Assembly (NCBI RefSeq): GCF_004022215.1
Contig: NZ_SAUZ01000008.1
Coordinates: 62,001 to 126,000, forward strand
Source of the DNA: Paenirhodobacter populi
Lineage (GTDB): Bacteria > Pseudomonadota > Alphaproteobacteria > Rhodobacterales > Rhodobacteraceae
Direction: 5' to 3'
Length of the DNA: 64,000 bases
The translations under genes and the position numbers were made by a program. Position 1 is the first letter of the stretch, and the number at the start of each line of letters is the position of its first letter. The notes under the pieces are model-generated. The model was given only the letters and a program-made list of their open reading frames with translations, had not been told where the DNA came from and did not search any database. Shown here in pieces: positions 55,938-64,000 of this stretch.

Positions 55938-55967
55938 AAAAGGCCCGCTCGTCCGAGCGGGCCTTTT
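55938..55967. terminator. Bidirectional Rho-independent terminator
   Basis: AAAAGGCCCGCTCG and CGAGCGGGCCTTTTT form a 13-bp or longer stem around a 2-base loop. T-runs exist on both strands, so it can end pxpA (+) and the convergent importer operon (-). Confidence 0.92.
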
Positions 55968-55984
55968 TCATTGGCGGCCGTGGT

Positions 55985-57100
55985 TCAGGCGGCGGCGGCT
56001 TCCGCGACCAGCGGCACGACGTGGTTGCTGTCCGCATCCCAGCTGATCCGCACCCGGTCGCCAACGGCGGAGACGGGGCCCCATCCCTCGGTCTGGGTCT
56101 GGCGGTAGGCGATGACCTCGGTGCCGTCATCCATCCGCAGGTAGTAGTGCAGCATGAAGCCCCGATAGACGACCTGTTCCACCACCGCGACGGCGGTGTT
56201 CGGCGCGGCGACCGGATCTTCGGCGCCCAAAGGCCGCACGGTGATCGCCTCGGGGCGGATCGTCACCATCACCCGCTTCGTCACCAGCCGCATGTTCGTC
56301 ACGTCGAGCGGAATGCCCGAGGTGGTCACCAGCTGCGCCCGGCGGCCGTCGCGCGAAACCTCCTCGGCCTCGAAGAAGTTCGAGGCGCCGATGAAGCCCG
56401 CGACGAATTGCGTGGCGGGGCGCTGATAGATCTCGGTCGCCGAGGCGATCTGTTCCATCTGCCCGGCCCGCATGACGGCGATCTGGTCGGCCATGGTCAG
56501 CGCCTCGTCCTGATCGTGGGTGACCATGATCGTGGTCAGGCCCAGACGCTGTTGCAGATGGCGGATTTCCAGCTGCATCTGTTCGCGCAGCGACTTGTCC
56601 AGCGCGCCCAGAGGTTCGTCCAGCAGCAGCATCGACGGTTCGATCACCAGCGCGCGGGCCAGCGCCACACGCTGCTGCTGCCCGCCCGAAAGCTGCGAGG
56701 GGATGCGGTCGGCGAGATGACCGAGCTTGACCAGATCCAGCGCCTTGCGGACCTTGTCCTCGCGTTCCGAGCGGGAGAATTTGCGCATCTCCAGCCCGAA
56801 GGCGACGTTTTCCGCAACGGTCATGTGCGGGAACAGCGCGTAGTTCTGGAACAGCATGCCCATGTTGCGCCGGTGCACCGGCGTCTTCGTGATCGGCTTG
56901 CCGCCGATCACGATTTCCCCCGAGGTCGGGTCGACCAGACCGGCGATCATCCGCAGGCAGGTGGTCTTGCCGCAGCCCGAAGGCCCGAGCAGCGCAAGCA
57001 GTTCCCCCGCGCCGACGGTCAGCGTCACGTTGTCGACCGCGACGAAGCTGTTGTTGTATTCCTTGGTCAGGTGTTCGAGCCGGACTTCGACGGATTCCAT
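55985..57100 (-). CDS. ABC importer ATPase, PotA/polyamine-type
   Basis: ATPase (371 aa) of a PotABCD-like importer. Walker A GPSGCGKTT (39-47), signature LSGGQQQRVALARAL, Walker B LLLDEPLGALD, then a C-terminal TOBE domain (VMVTIRPEAITVRPLG). It is the last gene of the importer operon, 9 bases after the binding protein. Family members take up spermidine, putrescine, or in Rhodobacteraceae diverse amines and amino-acid derivatives; the linked operon suggests an amide or oxoproline-like substrate, which is inference. Confidence 0.92.
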   Translation of the reverse strand: MESVEVRLEHLTKEYNNSFVAVDNVTLTVGAGELLALLGPSGCGKTTCLRMIAGLVDPTSGEIVIGGKPITKTPVHRRNMGMLFQNYALFPHMTVAENVAFGLEMRKFSRSEREDKVRKALDLVKLGHLADRIPSQLSGGQQQRVALARALVIEPSMLLLDEPLGALDKSLREQMQLEIRHLQQRLGLTTIMVTHDQDEALTMADQIAVMRAGQMEQIASATEIYQRPATQFVAGFIGASNFFEAEEVSRDGRRAQLVTTSGIPLDVTNMRLVTKRVMVTIRPEAITVRPLGAEDPVAAPNTAVAVVEQVVYRGFMLHYYLRMDDGTEVIAYRQTQTEGWGPVSAVGDRVRISWDADSNHVVPLVAEAAAA

Positions 57101-57109
57101 GTCGCCTCC

Positions 57110-58183
57110 TCAGCCTGCAAAGGTCTGGTTGTATTTTTCGAGCCATTCGGCCCGGCGCGGGATGATGTAGTTCCAGTCCGGGGTGAAGAGGTTCAGCTCT
57201 TCCATCCGGGTTTCCGGATAGGCCAAGTATTTCAGGCTGTCGTCCGAGAATTCGACCCCCTTGACGGTCGGCGCGGACAGCGTCGCCTCGGCCAGCATCT
57301 TCTGCACCTCGGGCGACAGCAGCCGGTCGATCCACGCAAGGCCCAGTTCGCGCTGCGGCGCGCCCTTGACCAGCGCGATGCCGTTGATGCCGGTGAAGGC
57401 GCCTTCCTTCGGATAGGTCATGTCGATCGGCACGCCCTTGCGGGTATGCGGATAGATCGCCTTGGAATATTCGATGCCGCCGACCGTCGCCTGACCCTGC
57501 GCCACCATCATCACCTGCGCCTCGCCGTCATAGATGGTCAGCACGTTCGGCTTCAGATCGGCAAGCCGCGCCCAGCCTTCGTCGGTCATGTATTGCGCTT
57601 CCTGCAGGGACTTGCCCGTGGCCAGCGCCGAGGCGACGATCAGCATCAGCACGCTTTGCGTGTTCTTCGGCGTGTTCAGTATCATCTTGCGGGCGTATTT
57701 GGGTTCAAAGATTTCCGCATAGCTTTCGATCGGCTTCGACATCTGCGGGTTGATGAACAGCCCCGCGATCGAGACGGCAAAGCCGACGCCGTAGTTTTCC
57801 TCGAACAGGTAGCGCGGATAGACATTGGCGAGATTCGGGATCTCGTCCATCGGCAGCTCTTCGATCAGCCCCTCGGCCTTGGCCTGCGGGAAGCCCACGT
57901 CATCCATCGACATGACGCTGTAGACCGGATTGTCGCGCGTGGCGCGCAGGCTGGCGATATTGGCGAGCGTCGCGCCCTCGGTCGTCAGCACCTTGCAGCC
58001 GAATTCCTTTTCAAAGGCGGGCAGGACCTCTTTCTTGATGAGCCCGCCCTGCGCCGAGTTGTAGACGCCGACCTGCAACACCCGGTCCTGCGCCGAGGCG
58101 GCGGTGTAGAAATAGGGGGTCGCAAGCGTCGCCGCGGCCGAGGCATGCAAAAAGCGGCGGCGGTTCAGGATGAGTTTCGTCAT
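57110..58183 (-). CDS. ABC importer periplasmic binding protein, PotD/PotF-like
   Basis: Substrate-binding protein (357 aa). A twin-arginine-like signal (LNRRRFLHASAAATLATPYF) precedes cleavage after AASA, suggesting Tat export. The mature chain VLQVGVYNSAQGGLIKKEVLPAFEKEFG resembles the extracellular solute-binding group 1 fold; the key ligand residues of PotD cannot be assigned by eye. 38 bases separate it from the permease gene and 9 from the ATPase. Confidence 0.85.
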   Translation of the reverse strand: MTKLILNRRRFLHASAAATLATPYFYTAASAQDRVLQVGVYNSAQGGLIKKEVLPAFEKEFGCKVLTTEGATLANIASLRATRDNPVYSVMSMDDVGFPQAKAEGLIEELPMDEIPNLANVYPRYLFEENYGVGFAVSIAGLFINPQMSKPIESYAEIFEPKYARKMILNTPKNTQSVLMLIVASALATGKSLQEAQYMTDEGWARLADLKPNVLTIYDGEAQVMMVAQGQATVGGIEYSKAIYPHTRKGVPIDMTYPKEGAFTGINGIALVKGAPQRELGLAWIDRLLSPEVQKMLAEATLSAPTVKGVEFSDDSLKYLAYPETRMEELNLFTPDWNYIIPRRAEWLEKYNQTFAG

Positions 58184-58221
58184 TTCATTTCCCTCACTGT
58201 TGGTCTGATTGGATCACTGGA

Positions 58222-59025
58222 TCACATGGCCATCGCGCGGCGCAGCCCGACCATCCGGTCAAGCGCGAGGACGACGACGGCGGATAGCCCGATGATGATG
58301 CTGGACATCGTGGCGACGGACGGGTCGAACACCGTGCCGATCTGGCGATAGAGCACGACCGGAACCGGGGTGTTCGCGGAATCGGCGAGCCACATCGAGA
58401 CCGGATAGTTGTCGAAGCTGACCATGAAGCAGAAGATGGCCCCCGACGCGATCCCCGGCGCGATCTGCGGAAAGATCACCCGGCGGAAGGTCTGCCAGCG
58501 GGTCGCGCCCAGGGTGCGGGCGGCTTCCTCAAGCGAGGGGTTCACCAGTTCGAGGCTGGTCAGCACGGTGCGGATCACATAGGGCGAGGTCACGACCGTA
58601 TGCGCGATCAGCAGGTTCAGCTTGACCGTCGACCAGCCGTAGCTGGAAAACAGCTGCAGGAGCGCGAGCCCCGTGATCAGCACCGGAAAGATCAGCGGCG
58701 ACAGCAGCAGCCCCTTGCACAGCGCCCGCCCGGGGAAATTCCCCCGCACGATGGCGAAGGCTGCGGGCACACCCAGCAGCAGCGACAGCAGCGTCGTCCC
58801 GACCGCGAGGACAAAGCTGAACAGCAGCGCGCCGGTGAACTCCGGATTCTGGAACACCGAGACATACCACGAGGTGGTGAACCCGGTCGGCGGGAAGCTG
58901 ACGAAATACCCGTCCGAGAAGGAGATGATGACGATCAGCACGATGGGGCACAGCACGAAGGCCATCATCCCTGCGGTGATCAGATAGAGCATGACGGCCG
59001 AGGTGCCGGTGAGTTTGCCGCTCAT
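58222..59025 (-). CDS. ABC importer permease, PotC-like
   Basis: Inner-membrane permease (267 aa) with six helices. The coupling motif EAARTLGATRWQTFRRVIFPQIAPGI matches the EAA loop that contacts the ATPase. The start MSGKLTGTSAVMLYL at 59025 overlaps the stop of the partner permease by ATGA. The upstream extension of this frame lies in the partner gene and is not coding. Confidence 0.93.
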   Translation of the reverse strand: MSGKLTGTSAVMLYLITAGMMAFVLCPIVLIVIISFSDGYFVSFPPTGFTTSWYVSVFQNPEFTGALLFSFVLAVGTTLLSLLLGVPAAFAIVRGNFPGRALCKGLLLSPLIFPVLITGLALLQLFSSYGWSTVKLNLLIAHTVVTSPYVIRTVLTSLELVNPSLEEAARTLGATRWQTFRRVIFPQIAPGIASGAIFCFMVSFDNYPVSMWLADSANTPVPVVLYRQIGTVFDPSVATMSSIIIGLSAVVVLALDRMVGLRRAMAM

Positions 59026-59969
59026 TTCTGGATCTCCCGGATACGGCGCCCGCCCAGAAGCCGCATGGACAGGGCGTTGATGGCAAGGACGATAAGGACG
59101 AGGATCGTGGCGATGGTCGCGCCGAACGGCCAGTCGTAGACCGCGATGATCTGCTGTTCGACCATGTTGCCCAGCATCTGCGACGACGGACCGCCGATCA
59201 GCGCCGGGATCACATAGGCCCCCGCCGACAGCGAAAAGACCAGCGTCACCCCCGCGACAAGACCCGGCAGGCTCAGCGGCAGGGTGATCCGCAGGAACAC
59301 CTTCCACGCCGGCGCGCCAAGCGTGCGCCCCGCCTGTTCGAGGTTCGGGTCGATCTTGCCCAGCGCCGAGGCCAGCGGCAGCACCATCATCGGAAAGAAG
59401 ATGTGCAGCGAGCCGACGACGACCGCGACCGGCGAAAACAGCAGCGCCAGCGGCTCGGAAATCAGGCCGAGATTGAGCAGCACGTAGTTCAAGAGCCCCG
59501 TCGGCCCGTTGCCGAGGATGAGCTGCCAGCCATAGGCCCGCACCACCACGCTGACCGCGAGCGGCGCGATGATGATCAGCGTCACGATGCGCGTCACCAT
59601 GATATTGCCGCGCACCAGCACGATCGCCACCGGATAGGCCAGGATCGCCGCGATCACCGAGGTGATGATGCTGATCCGGATCGTGGTCCAGAGCACGTCG
59701 GTATAAAGCGAGACCTGAAAGAAGCGGACATAATGCGACAGCGTCAGCGGCGTGCCGATGCGTCCCTGCGGATCCTGCGTCATGACCGAGAACAGCATCA
59801 GCTTGATCGCCGGCATGAAGAAGAAGACGGTGAGGAAGATCAGCAGCGGCAGGATCATCCAGTTCGGCGATCCGACGACCTGACGGCGCAGCCACCCGCC
59901 CGGGGTGTCGCGCGTCACGGCGCCCGCCGTGCCGGGGATCTTGCCCGTTTCGGTATCCATGACTTTCAT
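59022..59969 (-). CDS. ABC importer permease, PotB-like
   Basis: Inner-membrane permease (315 aa) with six helices after a 35-residue cytoplasmic start. Coupling loop EQAGRTLGAPAWKVFLRITLPLSLPGL is present. Two starts are possible: MKVMDTETG at 59969, which overlaps a 29-codon upstream frame at ATGA, or the Met three codons on. First permease of the importer operon. Confidence 0.93.
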   Translation of the reverse strand: MKVMDTETGKIPGTAGAVTRDTPGGWLRRQVVGSPNWMILPLLIFLTVFFFMPAIKLMLFSVMTQDPQGRIGTPLTLSHYVRFFQVSLYTDVLWTTIRISIITSVIAAILAYPVAIVLVRGNIMVTRIVTLIIIAPLAVSVVVRAYGWQLILGNGPTGLLNYVLLNLGLISEPLALLFSPVAVVVGSLHIFFPMMVLPLASALGKIDPNLEQAGRTLGAPAWKVFLRITLPLSLPGLVAGVTLVFSLSAGAYVIPALIGGPSSQMLGNMVEQQIIAVYDWPFGATIATILVLIVLAINALSMRLLGGRRIREIQK

Positions 59970-60055
59970 GCGACCGCCACCGCAGGGTGCGCCGCGTATC
60001 CGGTTTCCGCCATATCGCGGCGGACCTGCGCCCGTGCCGGGATTTCCTTGGCCAT
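59966..60055 (-). CDS. Possible 29-aa leader ORF coupled to the PotB-like permease
   Basis: A 30-codon frame beginning MAKEIPARAQVRRDMAETGY has GGGGAGA at good spacing before its ATG (60053-60055). It ends in a TGA that overlaps the permease ATG (ATGA). The upstream site is stronger than anything in front of the permease itself, so translation may reach the permease by coupling. The peptide is Ala-rich and unrecognised; it may be a true leader or the remnant of a gene. Confidence 0.45.
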   Translation of the reverse strand: MAKEIPARAQVRRDMAETGYAAHPAVAVA

Positions 60056-60439
60056 TTCGTCTCCCCGTTTCAAAGTTGCACAAAAAGGTTGCGCGTATCG
60101 CGCGTTTTCCTTGACCTTAGCCCACGTGATGATCTATTTATAAAAATAAGCAGCCGTATCGGTTGGCTTGGCGCGCTGTTCGGCGGCCCCGGTGGGCTTC
60201 CGATGCAGTGATCTTTATGGATCCGCCGCACCCGTTCATAATATTTTTTGCTTCTGCCGTCATCGCGCAGATTTATGCGCCGGGGTCCCGCGACCCCTTC
60301 GGCGAACCCATTGATTTCCGATATGGCGCCACAGTGAAGCTGTATTGGAATGCCCCCCGGCTTTGCCTTTACGGTGATCGCGCAGCGCAGGATGCCTTGC
60401 CCCGTTCCGGGCATGGGCCGCGCAATGAGGGGACGCGAC
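60056..60439. other. Divergent control region between the importer and SDR operons
   Basis: These 384 bases are more AT-rich than the surroundings. A plus-strand promoter candidate is TTGACC (60111-60116), 17 bp, CTATTT (60134-60139). A GGGGTC / GACCCC hairpin lies at 60282-60297. A small frame from 60217 has hydrophobic residues but no ribosome site and was not accepted. An importer promoter on the minus strand was not resolved. Confidence 0.45.
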
Positions 60440-61186
60440 ATGGACTTTTCCGCCTATAAAACCGCGCTCGTGACGGGCGCCTCATCGGGAATCGGCGCCG
60501 GGATCGTGCGCCGCCTGACGCGCGAGGGCCTTGAGGTCCATGCGCTCGCCCGGAACGAGGACCGGCTCCGCGCCCTGTCCGAGGAAACCGGCTGCCGGTT
60601 CCATGCGATCAGCGTGGATGACAACGACGCGCTCGAAAAGCTCGCGGCCGAGGTCGAGGTGGACGTGCTGATCAACAACGCGGGCCAGTCGCGCAAGGGC
60701 GACATCCTGAACACCACGGCCGAGGATGTGGATGCGCTGCTCGACATCAACCTGAAATCGGTGATGCACATGGTGCGGCTGTTCGTGCCGGGGATGGTCG
60801 CGCGCGACCGGGGCCATGTGGTCAACATCAGCTCCATCGCCGGGCATTACGCCTTTCCGGGCGGGAACACCGCCTATCACGCCTCCAAGGCCGGTGTGCA
60901 TTCGCTGTGCCAGCAGCTGCGCGTCCATCTTTACGGCACGCAGGTGCGGGTCACCGAAATCTCGCCTGCCCGCGTCGAGACCGAGGTCTTCGGCCGTCTT
61001 CTGGGCGACATGGAGGAAGCCAAGCGGCGCTTCTTCGACGAATACGAATCCCTCAAGCCCGAGGATATCGCCGAGGCCATCGCCTTCGCCGTCGGCTCGC
61101 CGCAACGGATGAACGTGGCCTTCATGGAAATCCTGCCGACCAAACAGGTTCTGGGCGGGCTCAATTTCGCCAAACGCAACGCCTGA
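60440..61186 (+). CDS. SDR-family oxidoreductase 1 of the amine/amino-acid cluster
   Basis: Short-chain dehydrogenase (248 aa) with TGASSGIG (12-19), NNAGQSRKG, NISSIAGHYAFPGG and catalytic YHASKAG. The start ATG at 60440 has GAGGGG before it. Conserved C-terminal NVAFMEILPTKQ is the pattern of YdfG-like serine/3-hydroxy acid dehydrogenases, so a hydroxy acid substrate is possible. Leads SDR-aminotransferase-SDR, 16 bases before the aminotransferase. Confidence 0.88.
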   Translation: MDFSAYKTALVTGASSGIGAGIVRRLTREGLEVHALARNEDRLRALSEETGCRFHAISVDDNDALEKLAAEVEVDVLINNAGQSRKGDILNTTAEDVDALLDINLKSVMHMVRLFVPGMVARDRGHVVNISSIAGHYAFPGGNTAYHASKAGVHSLCQQLRVHLYGTQVRVTEISPARVETEVFGRLLGDMEEAKRRFFDEYESLKPEDIAEAIAFAVGSPQRMNVAFMEILPTKQVLGGLNFAKRNA

Positions 61187-61202
61187 GAAACGGATCCACG
61201 AC

Positions 61203-62405
61203 ATGCCCGCGATTGCCGACCGCCTCAATTCCGTTTCCGTTTCCGCCTCGGTCGAGATGACCCAGAAGGCCCGCGACCTTGCCGCGCAGGGCATCCGGGT
61301 CATCGGCCTGTCGACGGGCGAGCCGGACTTCCCCACCCCCGACAACGCCATCGAGGCCGCCCATGCCGCGGCGCTGGCGGGCGATACGAAATACCCGCCG
61401 ACCGACGGCACCCCCGCCCTGCGCGCCGCCATTCAGCGCAAGTTCAAGCGCGACAACAATCTCGACTACGACATCTCGCAGATCCTGACGGCGGGCGGCG
61501 GCAAGCAGATCATCTTCAACGCCATCATGGCGACGGTGAATCCGGGCGACGAGGTGGTGATCCCCTCGCCGTCCTGGATCAGCTATGCCGATATCGTGCG
61601 CTTCGCCGGCGGCATTCCCGTGCCGGTCGCCTGCCCGCAGGAGAACGGCTTCAAGCTGCGCGCCGAGGATCTGGACGCCGCGATCACGCCCAAGACCAAA
61701 TGGCTGATCCTGAATTTCCCGAACAACCCCACCGGCGCCGCCTGCTCGCGCGCCGAGATGGCGGCCATCGCCGAGGTGATGCTGCGTCATCCGCATGTCT
61801 GGATCATGACCGACGACATGTATGAACATCTGGTCTACGACGATTTCGGGTTCTGCACGATCGCCGAGGTCGAGCCGCGGCTGTATGACCGCACGCTGAC
61901 GGTCAACGGCGTGTCCAAGGCCTATGCGATGACCGGCTGGCGGCTCGGCTTCTGCGGCGGCCCGGCGGATCTGGTCAAGGCGATGAGCAACGTCAACACC
62001 CAGAACGCGGGCGGCGTCGCCACGGTCACGCAGGCGGCAGCGGTCGCCGTTCTGGACGGGCCGCAGGACCTGCTGAAGGAACGCGCGGCGATCTACCGCG
62101 AGCGGCGCGACTACGTGCAGGCGCGGCTCGACGCGATCAAGGGCATTTCCTGCCACAAGCCCGAGGGCGCCTTCTACCTGTTCCCGAACATCTCGGCCCT
62201 GATCGGGCGCACGACGGCGGGCGGGCGCAAGATCGAGACCGACCGCGATTTCGTCCTCGCCCTGATCGAGGAACAGCAGGTCGTCACCGTCCACGGCGCG
62301 GCCTATGGCATGAGCCCCTTCTTCCGCCTGTCCTACGCCACCTCGATGGAGCGGCTGGTCGAGGGCTGCGACCGGATCGAGGCTTTCTGCGCGGGGCTGA
62401 AATGA
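61203..62405 (+). CDS. Class I/II pyridoxal-phosphate aminotransferase
   Basis: Aminotransferase (400 aa) of the aspartate aminotransferase superfamily. It shows STGEPDFPTPDNAI, the AGGGKQIIFNAIMA cofactor region, NFPNNPTGA, the DDMYEHLVYDDF segment and the PLP lysine in NGVSKAYAMTGWRLGF. This matches the I-gamma aspartate/prephenate aminotransferase group common in alphaproteobacteria. The stop overlaps the start of SDR 2. The local substrate is unknown; the two flanking dehydrogenases suggest a short amino-acid conversion path. Confidence 0.92.
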   Translation: MPAIADRLNSVSVSASVEMTQKARDLAAQGIRVIGLSTGEPDFPTPDNAIEAAHAAALAGDTKYPPTDGTPALRAAIQRKFKRDNNLDYDISQILTAGGGKQIIFNAIMATVNPGDEVVIPSPSWISYADIVRFAGGIPVPVACPQENGFKLRAEDLDAAITPKTKWLILNFPNNPTGAACSRAEMAAIAEVMLRHPHVWIMTDDMYEHLVYDDFGFCTIAEVEPRLYDRTLTVNGVSKAYAMTGWRLGFCGGPADLVKAMSNVNTQNAGGVATVTQAAAVAVLDGPQDLLKERAAIYRERRDYVQARLDAIKGISCHKPEGAFYLFPNISALIGRTTAGGRKIETDRDFVLALIEEQQVVTVHGAAYGMSPFFRLSYATSMERLVEGCDRIEAFCAGLK

Positions 62406-63097
62406 TGCTGGATCCGCAAGGCCGGGTGGTCATGGTCTCCGGCGCGGCACGCGGGCTGGGGCTGTCGATCACGCAGGCCCTTCTGGCTTCGGGCTTCACC
62501 GTCTCGGCCGGGGTGCGGAACCCCGACCGGCTGGCACCCGCAGAACGCCTGACCGTCAGCCGCTATGACGCCGAGGAAGACGGCGCCGCCGAAGCCTGGG
62601 CCGCGGCCACCGTGGCGGAACACGGGCGGATCGACGCGCTGGTCAACTGCGCCGGGATCAATCCCCGCGTCCGGGTGATGGACGAGGGCGAGGAGGCGCT
62701 GGACGCCATGTGGCGGATCAACGTCAAAGGCCCCCTGCGCGTCAGCCGCGCGGCGATGCCGTATCTGGTCGCCTCGGGATCGGGGCGGGTGATCAACGTG
62801 GCCTCGCTCGCCGGACGGCGGGTGGGCAGCAACGTCGGCTATGCGATGACGAAATTCGCCGTCGTCGCCCTGACCCACGGCATCCGGCAGGAGGGATGGG
62901 ACAAGGGCGTGCGGGCCACCGCGCTCTGCCCCGGTTATATCGCCACGGACATGACCGCGCAGGAAACCGAAATCCCCCGCGCCGACATGACCCAGCCCGA
63001 GGATCTCGCCCAGATGGTGGACTTCCTGCTGCGGGTTCCGAACACGCTGTCGGTGGCGGAACTGCTGGTCAACTGCCGCAAGGAGCCGATGCTGTAA
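62402..63097 (+). CDS. SDR-family oxidoreductase 2
   Basis: Short-chain dehydrogenase (231 aa) with SGAARGLG (13-20), VNCAGIN, NVASLAGRRVGSNVGYAMTKFA (Ser, Tyr, Lys) and a C-terminal NTLSVAELLVNC. Starts with tandem ATG overlapping the aminotransferase stop. Shares little beyond family motifs with SDR 1, so it is not a recent duplicate. 9 bases before the convergent LysR gene. Confidence 0.88.
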   Translation: MMLDPQGRVVMVSGAARGLGLSITQALLASGFTVSAGVRNPDRLAPAERLTVSRYDAEEDGAAEAWAAATVAEHGRIDALVNCAGINPRVRVMDEGEEALDAMWRINVKGPLRVSRAAMPYLVASGSGRVINVASLAGRRVGSNVGYAMTKFAVVALTHGIRQEGWDKGVRATALCPGYIATDMTAQETEIPRADMTQPEDLAQMVDFLLRVPNTLSVAELLVNCRKEPML

Positions 63098-63106
63098 GCG
63101 GCCGCG

Positions 63107-64000
63107 CTACAGTTCCAGATGCGCGGTCAGCTCCAGCAGCAGGTCGCGCACCGCCGTCGCCGGTTCCGACAGCGGGATCTGGTCCGACACGCAGAGCGAG
63201 ACCACTTCGCTCATCGACGGGCTGTGGACCTGAAACGTCTCGATCTCCTCGCCCTCCGACACGATCCGGTCGGCGATGGCATTGGGCATGATGGTCGCGC
63301 CCAGCCCCTCGTTCACCGCGCGCGACAGGGTCCGGACGGCCTCGAATTCGCCGATGACGTTCAGCTCGCTCCGGCTGCGGGCAAAGGCCACGTCGATCGC
63401 CCGCCGGACGAAATTGTAGGACGGCGGCAGCAGCATCGGCAGCCCCGACAGCTGCGCGACGGTCAGCGGCCCCGGCGCCTCGACCATCCCCCTGCGCGCC
63501 ACCAGAACGAACGTCTCCCGCCCGAGGGGCTGCATCTTCACCCCCTTGATCGGCCCCTGCCCGTGCAGAAGCGCGAGTTCCAGCCTGCCGTTCATGATCA
63601 GTTGCGAATAGGCCTGCCCGGTGCTTTCGACGATATGCAGCAAGATCCCCGGATGCCGCTGCCGCATTTCGGAAAACAGCCGGACAGACAGGGACGCCGC
63701 CATGCTGAAGGGCGCGAGCCCCACGGAAACCCGCCCGTGCAGCACCTGTCCCGCCGTCAGCGCATCCGCCTGCGCCTGATCCATCTGCCGCAGGATGACC
63801 TGCGCATGGCGGTAGACGACCTTTCCGGCCTCGGTCAGCATCACGCCCTGCTGGCTGCGGATCAGCAGCTTTTGCCTGAAATGCGTTTCTAGCGACGCAA
63901 GCTGCTGGCTCAGCGCGGGTTGCGCGATATGCAGCATGTCCGCCGCACGGGTGATGCTGCCCATATCGACGATGGTGATGAAGGACCTAAGACGTCTAAT
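63107..64000 (-). CDS. LysR-family transcriptional regulator (5' end beyond window)
   Basis: Partial: the frame runs through the right edge without a start, giving at least 298 codons. Visible N-terminal residues IRRLRSFITIVDMGSITRAADML, with the helix-turn-helix AQPALSQQLASLE, show that only a few residues are missing. The effector domain continues with VLHGRVSVGLAPFSMA. LysR proteins usually regulate divergent neighbours, which would be outside the window, but it also ends 9 bases from SDR 2. Target is unknown. Confidence 0.9.
   Translation of the reverse strand: MRRLRSFITIVDMGSITRAADMLHIAQPALSQQLASLETHFRQKLLIRSQQGVMLTEAGKVVYRHAQVILRQMDQAQADALTAGQVLHGRVSVGLAPFSMAASLSVRLFSEMRQRHPGILLHIVESTGQAYSQLIMNGRLELALLHGQGPIKGVKMQPLGRETFVLVARRGMVEAPGPLTVAQLSGLPMLLPPSYNFVRRAIDVAFARSRSELNVIGEFEAVRTLSRAVNEGLGATIMPNAIADRIVSEGEEIETFQVHSPSMSEVVSLCVSDQIPLSEPATAVRDLLLELTAHLEL

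Noticed and set aside
55844-58351. 835-codon frame opposite the importer ATPase and binding protein
   Set aside because: Runs across two well-supported genes and the terminator; composition is the mirror of the true frames.
60217-60459. Small plus-strand gene in the importer/SDR gap
   Set aside because: Starts with a hydrophobic stretch but has no ribosome site, overlaps the SDR start in another frame and has no known motif.

Overview
The window looks like chromosomal DNA of a member of the Rhodobacteraceae (Alphaproteobacteria). It is GC-rich with very GC-rich third codon positions. The gene orders are typical of that family: rpsA / ihfB-lapA-trpF-trpB, rnd-kdsD-lptC-lptA-lptB-hpf-ptsN, and a dcw cluster with a DUF2484 gene after murC. 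No tRNA, rRNA, CRISPR array, insertion sequence or phage gene was seen. Assignments rest on protein motifs and gene order read by eye; no database search was run.

Layout. 1-7304: end of znuA, the ihfB-lapA-trpF-trpB run, rpsA with its own promoter and terminator, and msrB-msrA plus an unknown secreted protein. 7623-12504 (+): RNase D, KDO/LPS export genes (kdsD, lptC, lptA, lptB), ribosome hibernation factor and ptsN. 12689-21653 (-): a surface-glycan block (galU-galE-two GT2 paralogues-GT14-sulfotransferase), then kdsB and cysQ. 21771-24311: an orphan ABC-2 exporter permease, a GntR-type LacI repressor with an operator next to a possible small RNA, and DUF2484. 24372-38680 (-): the division and cell-wall cluster mraZ-rsmH-ftsL-ftsI-murE-murF-mraY-murD-(ldh, opposite strand)-ftsW-murG-murC. 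murB, ddl and ftsQAZ do not follow it here. 38681-39567: an 887-base control region with an UpsM-like leader RNA, DnaA boxes, 10-bp repeats resembling MraZ sites, a dense cluster of GANTC sites and a perfect 15-bp inverted repeat.

39568-49864: an ABC-transporter-dependent capsule locus. It has two KpsS-like proteins in divergent orientation, KpsM, KpsT, KpsE-like and KpsD-like proteins, a glycosyltransferase and an AlgX/AlgJ-like protein. Together with kdsD, kdsB and the lpt genes it forms a KDO/LPS/capsule theme across the first 50 kb.

50228-64000: a DMT transporter, then accB-accC-(BCCP-like protein without the biotin lysine)-pxpB-pxpC-pxpA, a PotABCD-like ABC importer, SDR-aminotransferase-SDR, and a LysR regulator cut by the window end. 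The carboxylase/oxoprolinase run resembles a urea-carboxylase-type enzyme split into subunits and is the most interesting metabolic system here.

At least five copies of one intergenic hairpin repeat, and a sixth partial copy, are scattered through the window (near 2.0, 7.4, 12.6, 23.9, 30.7 and 30.8 kb).
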